Origin: an uncultured Bacillota bacterium
GTDB taxonomy: Bacteria; Bacillota; Clostridia; UBA1381
Length of the DNA stretch: 5,228 nucleotides
Assembly: GCA_949297205.1 (NCBI GenBank)
Contig: CASFSH010000007.1
Location: 1 to 5,228, forward strand
Direction: 5' to 3'
Of this stretch, positions 1-5,228 are shown one piece after another (position 1 is the first letter of the stretch; every line of letters starts with the position of its first letter). Both the position numbers and the translations under genes were made by a program. A model generated the notes under the pieces. The model made no database searches. It had not been told where the DNA came from and was given only the letters and a program-made list of their open reading frames with translations.

Positions 1-157
1 CGAGTAAATTAAGTTTAAATTTATCCGTTTTTTTATTAAAAAAATTATTGTAATTTAAAATTTAAAAATTTGGTTATTATGTCATTCACTATCACTTTTA
101 TTTGTTAAAAATCAATAAATCTATGTAAAATTATTTTGGAAAATGTTATTAAACATG

Positions 158-186
158 TTGACAATAAAAAAAATATATATTATAAT
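158..186 (+). promoter_or_regulatory. Consensus sigma-A promoter of the SLH protein gene
   Basis: TTGACA at 158-163 and TATAAT at 181-186 are separated by 17 bp, so both hexamers and the spacing match the housekeeping consensus exactly. Transcription would begin near 193 and give an untranslated leader of about 48 bases before the ATG at 241. The sequence around it is extremely AT-rich. Such a strong promoter fits an abundant cell-surface protein. It also argues against translation starting upstream of it. Confidence 0.85.
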
Positions 187-229
187 ATAAGTAAATATAG
201 TCATTTACTTGTGTCAAAATGCAGAAAGA

Positions 230-234
230 AGGAG
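230..234 (+). promoter_or_regulatory. Ribosome binding site fixing the SLH protein start
   Basis: AGGAG at 230-234, within AAGAAGGAGAT, lies 6 bases upstream of the ATG at 241. It decides the start: the reading frame stays open upstream to a TTG at 136, but that TTG has no comparable site and lies upstream of the promoter. Confidence 0.85.
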
Positions 235-240
235 ATCAAA

Positions 241-2115
241 ATGAAAAAGAAAATATCAGCTATATGTGTAGCTGTTGCATTGTCTATAGGTGCTATGCCA
301 ATTTCACAGGCTGCATCACTTGCTGATCTTGTTGGTACATTACCTGATAGTAAAGTTACCGTGGGAGCAGATATCGAATTAGGAGAAAGTGCATTAGCAA
401 CCTATGAAAATGGACCGCTGTCAATAAAAAACAGAACAGAAACTGCCATTAATGTGAATTTCAGAGCATTGATAAAAATGGATGATGTACTTAAACAGAT
501 TGAATTATATGAAGCAGGTGCTGAAGTTTTAGGTATTAGTGACACAGAAATTGCTACTGCAACTGTTTCAGGTCAATTTATTGTTACAATAAATTATCCT
601 ACCGAGAATTTTACAGTGCCTGAAAGTGTTCTCACCGGTTCTGATATGGCAGGATTTGAAAGCGTAGACACAACAAAGGATTTAAAAGCAATATTTACCG
701 AATCTTCAAGAGATGCATCAACACCGGGTAAATTAGTAATAACAGTAGATGTTAATAATGTTGGTTATCAGACCCTTAAAGATAATCTTGGTGATATGAC
801 TTTTACCTGTACTGATGTGGTAATAAATAAGTTTGGTAAATATACCGTAACAGGGGAAGTAACAGGAACTACAACAGTAAGTTGTCCTGATGGTGATTTA
901 AAAAAGATAACATATGATTTTATTCAGGTTCCTGAATTAGCAGATCCTTTAAATGTAGATGAAATAAGTGCAACTGTTGAATATTCTAAGAAAAGTTCAG
1001 GTGGAGGAAGCTTATCAGGAGGAACATCACAGCAAGAAAAAATAAGGGTATTAACAATTATTGTAGGCGATGATGAATTAGAAATAACAGCAGATTATAC
1101 ATCCGGTTCAATAATTAATACAAGTGAAATTGACAAGCCTACAAGATCGGGATATATCTTTGATGGCTTCTACTATGATCCTGAGTTCCAGAATCCTGTC
1201 GGTGAAACAATTACAATGAATGAAGATACAACAATTTATGTAAAATGGATTGCTGTAGGTACTGAAATTCTTGAAATGGAAAAACACTATGCATACATAA
1301 TCGGTTATCCTTCAGGTGACGGAAGTGAACTGGTAAAGCCTGATAATTATATTACAAGAGAAGAAATTGCTACGATTTTCTATCGTTTGTTAAAGCCTGA
1401 ACCAAGAGAAACATTGCATACATTGACAAATGACTTTAATGATGTAGAATCTACAAGATGGTCAAATGAAGCTATTTCAACTGTTGCTAACGGTGGATAT
1501 ATTGAAGGTTATGATGATGGTTCCTTTAAGCCTGCCGGAAATATAACAAGAGCTGAATTTGTAACTGTTACTTCAAGATTGTGTGGTATGGACGGCACAG
1601 TTGCACCTGCATCAGATTTTAATGATATTGCAGGTCACTGGGCTGAAGAATATATTAATTTTGCAGTGTCTAAAAAATGGATTCAGGGATATGATGACAA
1701 AACATTCAGACCGGATCAATATATAACAAGAGCTGAAGTTATGAAGATTATTAACGGAATGCTGAACCGTCACGTAGATGCTTCCGGAATCATAGATACA
1801 GCTAAGACATGGGATGATAACAGCCCGAGTGCTTGGTATTATTATGAAGTAATAGAAGCAACAAATGCTCATATTTACATGAGAGATGAAGGCGAAACTG
1901 TTGAAAAATGGCAGGAAGTAGTCGAAAATGACTTGTTGGCAAATATGATTGATCCTGAAGTGGTTGAAGTAGAAGTAGAAGTTACAAAGGATGAAACCGT
2001 TGATGAGACAACGGAAACAACCGAAGATGAAATAACAGATACAACTGAAGAGACTACTGATGAAACAACAGATACAACAGAGAATGATGCAACTGATACT
2101 ACAGAGGCTGAATAA
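241..2115 (+). CDS. Secreted SLH-domain surface protein with InlB-type repeat and acidic Thr-rich tail
   Basis: This is probably an exported cell-wall or S-layer-associated protein, 624 residues from the ATG at 241. The start is supported by AGGAG 6 bases upstream and by a signal peptide that begins there: MKKK, a hydrophobic core, then a likely cleavage after ISQA near residue 24. Residues of about 25-245 are Thr/Val-rich, probably beta-structured, and I do not recognise the family. Residues 250-267 form a Gly/Ser/Gln linker. Residues of about 270-337 resemble an InlB/Listeria-Bacteroides repeat (PTRSGYIFDGFYYD, then TIYVKWI). Three SLH repeats follow at about 349-392, 397-450 and 459-510, with TREE at 372-375 and ITRAE at 435-439 and 495-499. 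Residues 524-560 (AWYYYEVIEATNAH) are the segment that often follows SLH triplets. SLH domains in general bind pyruvylated secondary wall polymers. The protein ends in an acidic Thr-rich tail and the gene is followed by its own terminator. The binding function of the N-terminal region is unknown. Confidence 0.93.
   Translation: MKKKISAICVAVALSIGAMPISQAASLADLVGTLPDSKVTVGADIELGESALATYENGPLSIKNRTETAINVNFRALIKMDDVLKQIELYEAGAEVLGISDTEIATATVSGQFIVTINYPTENFTVPESVLTGSDMAGFESVDTTKDLKAIFTESSRDASTPGKLVITVDVNNVGYQTLKDNLGDMTFTCTDVVINKFGKYTVTGEVTGTTTVSCPDGDLKKITYDFIQVPELADPLNVDEISATVEYSKKSSGGGSLSGGTSQQEKIRVLTIIVGDDELEITADYTSGSIINTSEIDKPTRSGYIFDGFYYDPEFQNPVGETITMNEDTTIYVKWIAVGTEILEMEKHYAYIIGYPSGDGSELVKPDNYITREEIATIFYRLLKPEPRETLHTLTNDFNDVESTRWSNEAISTVANGGYIEGYDDGSFKPAGNITRAEFVTVTSRLCGMDGTVAPASDFNDIAGHWAEEYINFAVSKKWIQGYDDKTFRPDQYITRAEVMKIINGMLNRHVDASGIIDTAKTWDDNSPSAWYYYEVIEATNAHIYMRDEGETVEKWQEVVENDLLANMIDPEVVEVEVEVTKDETVDETTETTEDEITDTTEETTDETTDTTENDATDTTEAE
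2032..2097 (+). repeat. In-frame 33-bp imperfect tandem repeat in the acidic tail
   Basis: Two consecutive 11-codon units encode ITDTTEETTDE (residues 598-608) and TTDTTENDATD (609-619), followed by a partial unit, TTEAE. The 12-mer AACAGATACAAC occurs exactly at 2034-2045 and again at 2067-2078. Residues 582-624 contain 18 Thr, 19 Asp or Glu and a single Lys. The pattern suggests growth by slippage or unequal recombination and a disordered, negatively charged tail. Confidence 0.6.
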
Positions 2116-2126
2116 TTAAAACTATC

Positions 2127-2161
2127 AAAATGCGTATCACATTGGTGATACGCATTTTTTT
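2127..2161 (+). terminator. Intrinsic terminator after the SLH gene
   Basis: TGCGTATCAC at 2131-2140 pairs perfectly with GTGATACGCA at 2145-2154 around an ATTG loop. The A-run at 2127-2130 and the T-run at 2155-2158 extend the stem to 14 bp, and the T-run continues to 2161. It begins 11 bases after the SLH stop codon. It also lies immediately upstream of the cupin gene's ribosome binding site. Because the flanks are A-rich on one side and T-rich on the other, it could in principle work in both directions. Confidence 0.92.
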
Positions 2162-2176
2162 AATGGAGGGAAAAGA

Positions 2177-2473
2177 ATGAATATATATGATTATCCAAAT
2201 GGAAAGATAAGTGAAGAAATAACCTATATATTGTACAATAAAAAAAATGTAAGGATTGAAAAAATAGTTTCTCAATATAATGAAAGTGAGTGGTATGACC
2301 AGGAAGAAGATGAATGGTTTGTTTTATTAAAAGGTTACGCAGAGATAGAATATGAGGATAAGACTGTAAAAATAAACTGCGGGGAAACCTTGTATATACC
2401 GGCGCATGTAAAACACCGAGTATCTAAAACAACAGAATGTATATGGCTTTGTGTATTTATAAAGAACATTTAA
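2177..2473 (+). CDS. Small single-domain cupin protein
   Basis: This 98-residue, probably cytoplasmic protein is about the size of one cupin barrel (Cupin_2 type). The start is set by GGAGGG at 2165-2170, 6 bases upstream of the ATG. The first cupin motif is WYDQEEDEWFVLLKG (residues 39-53) and the second is GETLYIPAHVKHRV (69-82). H77 and H80 are candidate metal ligands with E43, E44 or E46. The usual His-X-His of the first motif is absent and replaced by acidic residues, a variant I recall from small cupins with a DEW signature. There is no signal peptide or membrane segment. The substrate cannot be told from sequence: cupins of this kind include sugar-binding or isomerase-like proteins and uncharacterised ones. 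No promoter was found between the terminator and the gene, so its transcript may arise by read-through of the SLH terminator. The IclR cluster downstream has its own promoter. Confidence 0.85.
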   Translation: MNIYDYPNGKISEEITYILYNKKNVRIEKIVSQYNESEWYDQEEDEWFVLLKGYAEIEYEDKTVKINCGETLYIPAHVKHRVSKTTECIWLCVFIKNI

Positions 2474-2522
2474 AAATAGTATGTTTTGTCAGTATATTTG
2501 TAAAGACATTATTGTTAAATAG

Positions 2523-2551
2523 AATATTATTCATCATTGATGAATAATATT
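2523..2551. promoter_or_regulatory. Perfect 14-bp-arm dyad, candidate operator
   Basis: AATATTATTCATCA at 2523-2536 is the exact reverse complement of TGATGAATAATATT at 2538-2551, with one central base. A further matched pair, ATTGTT at 2511-2516 and AACAAT at 2555-2560, flanks it. The centre lies about 36 bp upstream of the -35 box of the regulator's promoter. Neither strand has a T-run after the stem, so it does not look like an intrinsic terminator. The likely role, by inference, is a binding site for the adjacent IclR-family protein or another dimeric regulator. Confidence 0.6.
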
Positions 2552-2572
2552 AAAAACAATGTTATATCCTTA

Positions 2573-2601
2573 TTGACTTTTTGATTTAATGTAAATATAA
2601 T
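2573..2601 (+). promoter_or_regulatory. Strong sigma-A promoter of the iclR-MBL-GH16 cluster
   Basis: TTGACT at 2573-2578 and TATAAT at 2596-2601 are separated by 17 bp. The -10 box is perfect and the -35 box has one mismatch. The expected start is near 2608, giving a leader of about 50 bases before the ATG at 2660. No equally good promoter is visible before the next two genes, which suggests that one transcript covers all three. Confidence 0.8.
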
Positions 2602-2659
2602 TTATATAAAACTGATAAGAATAATTTATTAATTTTGTTATAGAGAAAGGAATTTGAGT

Positions 2660-3406
2660 ATGCCGTCAAGATATGTAAATTCCATAAAAAAAGCATTTGA
2701 TATTTTGGATATTCTTGCATTTGGCGATATGGAAAAAAATGGTATGAGCCTTACTAAACTGTCAGAGAAGACCGGAATAAAACCAAGTACACTTCATAAT
2801 ATATTACGTACAATGAAAGAATGCGGATATGTTGAACAAAATAAGAAGTCACTTTATACAGCAGGAAAAAGATGTTCTCAGATTGCGGTTGTAAATCATT
2901 TTTGTTCGGTACAGTCAATATTTTTGTTCATTAACTGTGAAATGAGGGCACTTGCTGAAAGAACCGATTCATTGGTGTCTTTTTATGTTCTGCATAACGG
3001 GTCGAGAATTAATTATGCATGTTTTCAGAACAATAATAATTTAAAAGTTGATTATACAATGCTTGAAAAAAACAATATTTATGAATATCCGTCGGGAAAA
3101 ATTCTTGTTGCTTATTGCAGTGAACAAGAAAGAGAAAAAATAATTGCAAAAAACGGTTATCCTGACGGAATAAATACAAGGCGTGAATTTATGGAATATG
3201 TAAAAGATATTAAATCCAAAAAGGTTCTTTCCAAAAAAAACGAAAATGGTATGACAACAAGCTATGCTACAGCAGTTTTTGATAAGGGTAAGCTGCTTGG
3301 CAGCCTTGGGATTAGTATTCTGACGGATTTCTTTTCACAGGAAGATGAAAAAAAATTAACGGGAGAATTAATCAAATCCGCATATATAATAACGCAGTAT
3401 CATTAA
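2660..3406 (+). CDS. IclR-family transcriptional regulator
   Basis: This 248-residue DNA-binding regulator has the usual length for the IclR family. The ATG at 2660 is preferred over an in-frame TTG at 2654 because the GAAAGG ribosome binding site (2645-2650) is 9 bases from the ATG and only 3 from the TTG. Residues 6-70 form the N-terminal winged helix-turn-helix: NSIKKAFDILDIL, then MSLTKLSEKTGI, then the recognition helix KPSTLHNILRTMKECGYVEQ. Residues of about 80-245 are the effector-binding domain, with the family's conserved stretch at YPSGKILVAYC (143-153) and SYATAVFDKGKLLGSLGISI (201-220). IclR proteins commonly bind small organic acids, sugar acids or aromatic compounds and act as repressors or activators. 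The effector here is unknown. Its position at the head of a hydrolase and glycosidase cluster suggests that it controls that cluster and possibly itself through the dyad at 2523-2551. Confidence 0.92.
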   Translation: MPSRYVNSIKKAFDILDILAFGDMEKNGMSLTKLSEKTGIKPSTLHNILRTMKECGYVEQNKKSLYTAGKRCSQIAVVNHFCSVQSIFLFINCEMRALAERTDSLVSFYVLHNGSRINYACFQNNNNLKVDYTMLEKNNIYEYPSGKILVAYCSEQEREKIIAKNGYPDGINTRREFMEYVKDIKSKKVLSKKNENGMTTSYATAVFDKGKLLGSLGISILTDFFSQEDEKKLTGELIKSAYIITQYH

Positions 3407-3451
3407 AATTTACATTCTGGCATTTATTAAAACAAGAAATATTTTTACTAT

Positions 3452-3456
3452 GGAGG
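3452..3456 (+). promoter_or_regulatory. Ribosome binding site deciding the start of the MBL-fold gene
   Basis: GGAGG at 3452-3456 lies 8 bases upstream of the ATG at 3465. An in-frame ATG at 3450 overlaps this site and has no Shine-Dalgarno sequence of its own, so it is unlikely to be the start. Confidence 0.85.
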
Positions 3457-3464
3457 AATTACTA

Positions 3465-4148
3465 ATGAATGTAACCTGGATAGGGCAGGCAGGACTGCTT
3501 ATCAAAAAGAATGAATTTAAAATTATGGTTGATCCATACTTATCAAACAGCTGTTATGAAATAAATCCAAATCACAACAGACGTGTTGAGGTTAAGGAAG
3601 AATTATTTTCTGAGATGCCTGATATGATAATTATAACACATAATCATTTGGATCATATGGATCCCGAGACCTTAAAAAAATTATTGAACACTAAAAAAAG
3701 CATAACCGTTCTTGCACCGTATGAAGCATGGAATGAGGTTAGAAAATTTGGGGGAACACACAATTATGTCATGTTTAACAGAGGCACTCAGTGGTCACAG
3801 AACGGTTTTTTGTTAAAAGCCGTTAAAGCAGAACATTCCGATCTTTCAGCTATTGGAGTAATAATTAATGACGGTATTTTAAAATTTTATATTACTGGTG
3901 ATACGCTGTATAACGATCAAATATTTGATGATATAAAAGAAGAAATAGACGTTTTATTCTTACCTATAAACGGTGTCGGAAATAATATGAATGCTGAGGA
4001 TGCCGCACGGTTTGCAAGACGTATCGGTGCTAAAAAAACAGTTCCTTTGCATTGGGGATTGTTTGATAATATTAATCCGGCTGTGTTTGATTGCCCAAAC
4101 GTGGTTATACCGGATTTTTATAAAGAAATTAATGTTACGGAGGAATAA
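3465..4148 (+). CDS. UlaG-like metallo-beta-lactamase-fold hydrolase
   Basis: This is a 227-residue, probably cytoplasmic metal-dependent hydrolase. It opens with WIGQAGLLI and IMVDPYLS (residues 5-27), typical of the UlaG/COG2220 branch of the metallo-beta-lactamase fold. The metal-binding signature HNHLDH is at 59-64 (H59, H61, D63, H64). Further probable ligands are H124 (AEHSD), D146 (YITGDTLY) and H196 (PLHWG), so the dinuclear site looks intact. There is no signal peptide, which argues against a secreted beta-lactamase. UlaG itself is the L-ascorbate-6-phosphate lactonase, but members of this branch act on varied substrates and many are uncharacterised. Between a sugar-type regulator and a GH16 enzyme, a sugar-lactone or sugar-derivative substrate is plausible but only inferred. 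The gene starts 58 bases after iclR with no promoter seen between them, and ends 2 bases before the GH16 start codon. Confidence 0.9.
   Translation: MNVTWIGQAGLLIKKNEFKIMVDPYLSNSCYEINPNHNRRVEVKEELFSEMPDMIIITHNHLDHMDPETLKKLLNTKKSITVLAPYEAWNEVRKFGGTHNYVMFNRGTQWSQNGFLLKAVKAEHSDLSAIGVIINDGILKFYITGDTLYNDQIFDDIKEEIDVLFLPINGVGNNMNAEDAARFARRIGAKKTVPLHWGLFDNINPAVFDCPNVVIPDFYKEINVTEE
4139..4144 (+). promoter_or_regulatory. Ribosome binding site of the GH16 gene inside the end of the MBL-fold gene
   Basis: GGAGGA at 4139-4144 lies within the last codons of the upstream hydrolase, 6 bases before the GH16 ATG. The upstream stop (4146-4148) and the next start (4151) are 2 bases apart, the arrangement expected for translational coupling. 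Confidence 0.85.
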
Positions 4149-4150
4149 TT

Positions 4151-4981
4151 ATGCAGAAATATGTTGTAAATGGTCATGAACCATCATTGCTTCCTGATGA
4201 GAAAAAATGGAAATTGATATGGAATGATGAATTTGACGCAACAGAACTTGACACAAGTAAGTGGTATTATCGTTTATATTTGGGTGGAAAAAGACATAAA
4301 ACCTATATTGAAGATGCCATATCATTCGACGGAAATTCGAATATAGTATTTCATCTTGTAGAGAAAGACGGACAATATTATTCATCTACAATACAAACCG
4401 GGGAAAATTATACCGATCGTCCGAACGGTGAAAGTAAGAATGTAAAACCAAAATTTATGCATAAATATGGATATTATGAAGTGAGATGCAAATTACAAAA
4501 GGAAAATCCATGGTGGTCAGCATTTTGGATTCAAGCGCCGAATGTTGCCATTTTGCCAAATCCGGAGGAAGCAGGTGTAGAGGTTGATATTATGGAAAGC
4601 TTCTCTCCGGGAACATACATTCCGCACTTTTTGCATTGGGGTGGATATGCAGAGAATCATAAAGTCATGAATTCTCTCGGTGAAAACAGATATGCAACAC
4701 TTGAAGATGAAATAAAGCTCAAAGAAACTGAGGATGGCTTTCATATCTTTGGTATGGAATGGAACAAGGATGGATATACATTTTATGTAGATGGTATTCA
4801 GAGTGGTGTACATATTAATTTGCCGGTATCACATACAGAACAATTTGTTTTATTGTTTACGGAATGTAAGGGTTATAGGAATGAAATACCGGGATATATT
4901 GCTTCAAATGAATTTGGCTCAGGTTTAAAAGATGAATTTATTGTAGATTATGTAAGAGTTTTTGATGAAATAAAGGAATAA
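4151..4981 (+). CDS. Glycoside hydrolase family 16 enzyme, apparently cytoplasmic
   Basis: This 276-residue protein consists of essentially one GH16 beta-jelly-roll domain (about residues 18-274). It starts with KLIWNDEFDATELDTSKW (21-38), which is typical of the family. NPWWSAFWIQAP (119-130) lines the cleft. The catalytic motif EVDIME (144-149) is the beta-bulge ExDxxE form, with E144 as nucleophile, D146 as assistant and E149 as acid/base. HWGGY (162-166) and GFHIFGMEWNKDGYTFYVDG (196-215) are further GH16 hallmarks, and VDYVRVF (265-271) is the closing strand. GH16 enzymes cleave beta-1,3, beta-1,4 or mixed glucans and galactans with retention; the exact substrate cannot be read here. Unusually there is no signal peptide, carbohydrate-binding module or SLH domain. 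The start has a good ribosome binding site, so the absence is not obviously a start error. It probably acts inside the cell on imported oligosaccharides and is co-translated with the upstream hydrolase. Confidence 0.93.
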   Translation: MQKYVVNGHEPSLLPDEKKWKLIWNDEFDATELDTSKWYYRLYLGGKRHKTYIEDAISFDGNSNIVFHLVEKDGQYYSSTIQTGENYTDRPNGESKNVKPKFMHKYGYYEVRCKLQKENPWWSAFWIQAPNVAILPNPEEAGVEVDIMESFSPGTYIPHFLHWGGYAENHKVMNSLGENRYATLEDEIKLKETEDGFHIFGMEWNKDGYTFYVDGIQSGVHINLPVSHTEQFVLLFTECKGYRNEIPGYIASNEFGSGLKDEFIVDYVRVFDEIKE

Positions 4982-5051
4982 TATTTTTGACTATCTTGTG
5001 CCATATATTGATATAGAATTTTGTTTATGAATTAAGTAATTATTTTATTAG

Positions 5052-5083
5052 TTTACGGATTATTAAAATATTATGATTATAAT
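5052..5083 (+). promoter_or_regulatory. Possible promoter before the final partial gene
   Basis: TATAAT at 5078-5083 is a perfect -10 box about 47 bases before the ATG at 5130. The best -35 candidate is TTTACG at 5052-5057, with a long 20-bp spacer, so the promoter is weak or depends on an activator. It lies in a 148-bp AT-rich gap (4982-5129) in which I see no convincing terminator. The -10 box overlaps an imperfect dyad at 5067-5086. Confidence 0.35.
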
Positions 5084-5129
5084 GTTTAATAAAAATAATA
5101 CCTTTTAACGGTGTAGAATGGAGTATGTT

Positions 5130-5228
5130 ATGATATATAATTTTAAAGTAAAAGATTACGTAAAACCAAAACACTCGAGAAATATAAAAAAATCAAGAAT
5201 AGGTATCGGATTGGAAAAATTGGATCGT
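5130..5228 (+). CDS. N-terminal fragment of a probable glycoside hydrolase, cut by the window end
   Basis: The frame is open from the ATG at 5130 to the window edge, giving the first 33 residues. GGAG at 5120-5123 lies 6 bases upstream. An in-frame ATG at 5118 exists but overlaps that site and lacks one of its own. The product begins MIYNFKVKDYVKPKHSRNI and continues with SRIGIGLEKLDR at residues 22-33. From memory, a very similar IGIGFEKLDR stretch opens a group of Clostridia and Paenibacillus TIM-barrel (clan GH-A-like, GH39-related) glycosidases, where it precedes a conserved segment on a strand of the barrel. There is no signal peptide, so a second intracellular glycosidase beside the GH16 gene is plausible. 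The coding call is fairly firm. The family call rests on a dozen residues and is tentative. Confidence 0.6.
   Translation, partial: MIYNFKVKDYVKPKHSRNIKKSRIGIGLEKLDR

Noticed and set aside
28..44. T7-ATT-A7 dyad near the window start as a terminator or operator
   Set aside because: It is a pure A/T run pair with no G-C pairs in the stem, as expected by chance in such AT-rich DNA.
1612..1872. Open frame of 86 codons on the - strand
   Set aside because: It lies entirely within the SLH-repeat coding region, has no family resemblance, and is explained by antisense reading of a real gene.
2523..2551. The dyad upstream of iclR as the cupin gene's terminator
   Set aside because: The stem is very AT-rich and no T-run follows it on either strand.
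3465..4148. The MBL-fold gene as an antibiotic beta-lactamase
   Set aside because: It has no signal peptide. The opening WIGQAG and VDPYLS motifs and the genomic context fit the UlaG-like branch instead.
3991..4179. Open frame of 62 codons on the + strand spanning the MBL/GH16 junction
   Set aside because: It overlaps two well-supported genes in another frame and encodes no recognisable domain.
4149..4385. Open frame of 78 codons on the - strand
   Set aside because: It is antisense to the conserved N-terminus of the GH16 gene, with no domain or ribosome binding site seen.
4517..4813. Open frame of 98 codons on the - strand
   Set aside because: It is antisense to the GH16 catalytic core. 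The Cys- and Ile-rich product has no recognisable motif.
4987..5017. TTGACT (4987-4992) with TATAGA (5012-5017) as a promoter after the GH16 gene
   Set aside because: The spacer is 19 bp, the -10 box is imperfect and it lies more than 110 bases from the next start. The TATAAT at 5078 is closer to the gene, though neither is proven.
1..5228. CRISPR array, tRNA, rRNA, insertion sequence or phage genes
   Set aside because: I saw no regularly spaced repeats, cloverleaf-like sequence, transposase motif or terminal inverted repeats in the window.

Overview
This AT-rich window, roughly one third G+C by eye, looks like chromosomal DNA of a low-GC Gram-positive bacterium, most likely a member of the Clostridia. 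The evidence is strong GGAGG-type ribosome binding sites, near-consensus sigma-A promoters, an S-layer-homology (SLH) surface protein joined to an InlB-type repeat, and an IclR-regulated glycosidase cluster. All recognised genes are on the + strand.

Layout. Positions 1-240 are an AT-rich leader with a textbook promoter (TTGACA, 17 bp, TATAAT at 158-186). It drives a secreted 624-residue SLH protein (241-2115) that has an unrecognised N-terminal region, a Gly/Ser linker, one InlB/Listeria-Bacteroides-type repeat, three SLH repeats and an acidic Thr-rich tail. A perfect intrinsic terminator follows (2127-2161). Only a few bases beyond its U-tract lies the ribosome binding site of a small cupin gene (2177-2473). 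An intergenic region (2474-2659) then holds a perfect 14-bp-arm dyad and a second very good promoter (TTGACT, 17 bp, TATAAT).

From that promoter runs a probable operon: an IclR-family regulator (2660-3406), a UlaG-like metallo-beta-lactamase-fold hydrolase (3465-4148), and a leaderless glycoside hydrolase family 16 (GH16) enzyme (4151-4981) whose ribosome binding site lies inside the end of the hydrolase gene. After a 148-bp AT-rich gap with a weaker promoter candidate, the window ends inside a further gene (5130 onward) whose first 33 residues resemble the start of a TIM-barrel-type glycosidase.

How the genes fit together (inference). The second half reads as part of a carbohydrate-utilisation locus. 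An IclR sensor would control an intracellular GH16 glycanase or oligosaccharidase, a hydrolase that may open a sugar lactone or act on a related sugar derivative, and probably another glycosidase downstream. The SLH protein and cupin have no clear functional tie to this locus. No mobile element, CRISPR array, tRNA or rRNA was seen. No clearly new system can be claimed. The most unusual points are the leaderless GH16 coupled to a UlaG-like hydrolase, the operator-like dyad upstream of the regulator, and the terminator abutting the cupin gene.
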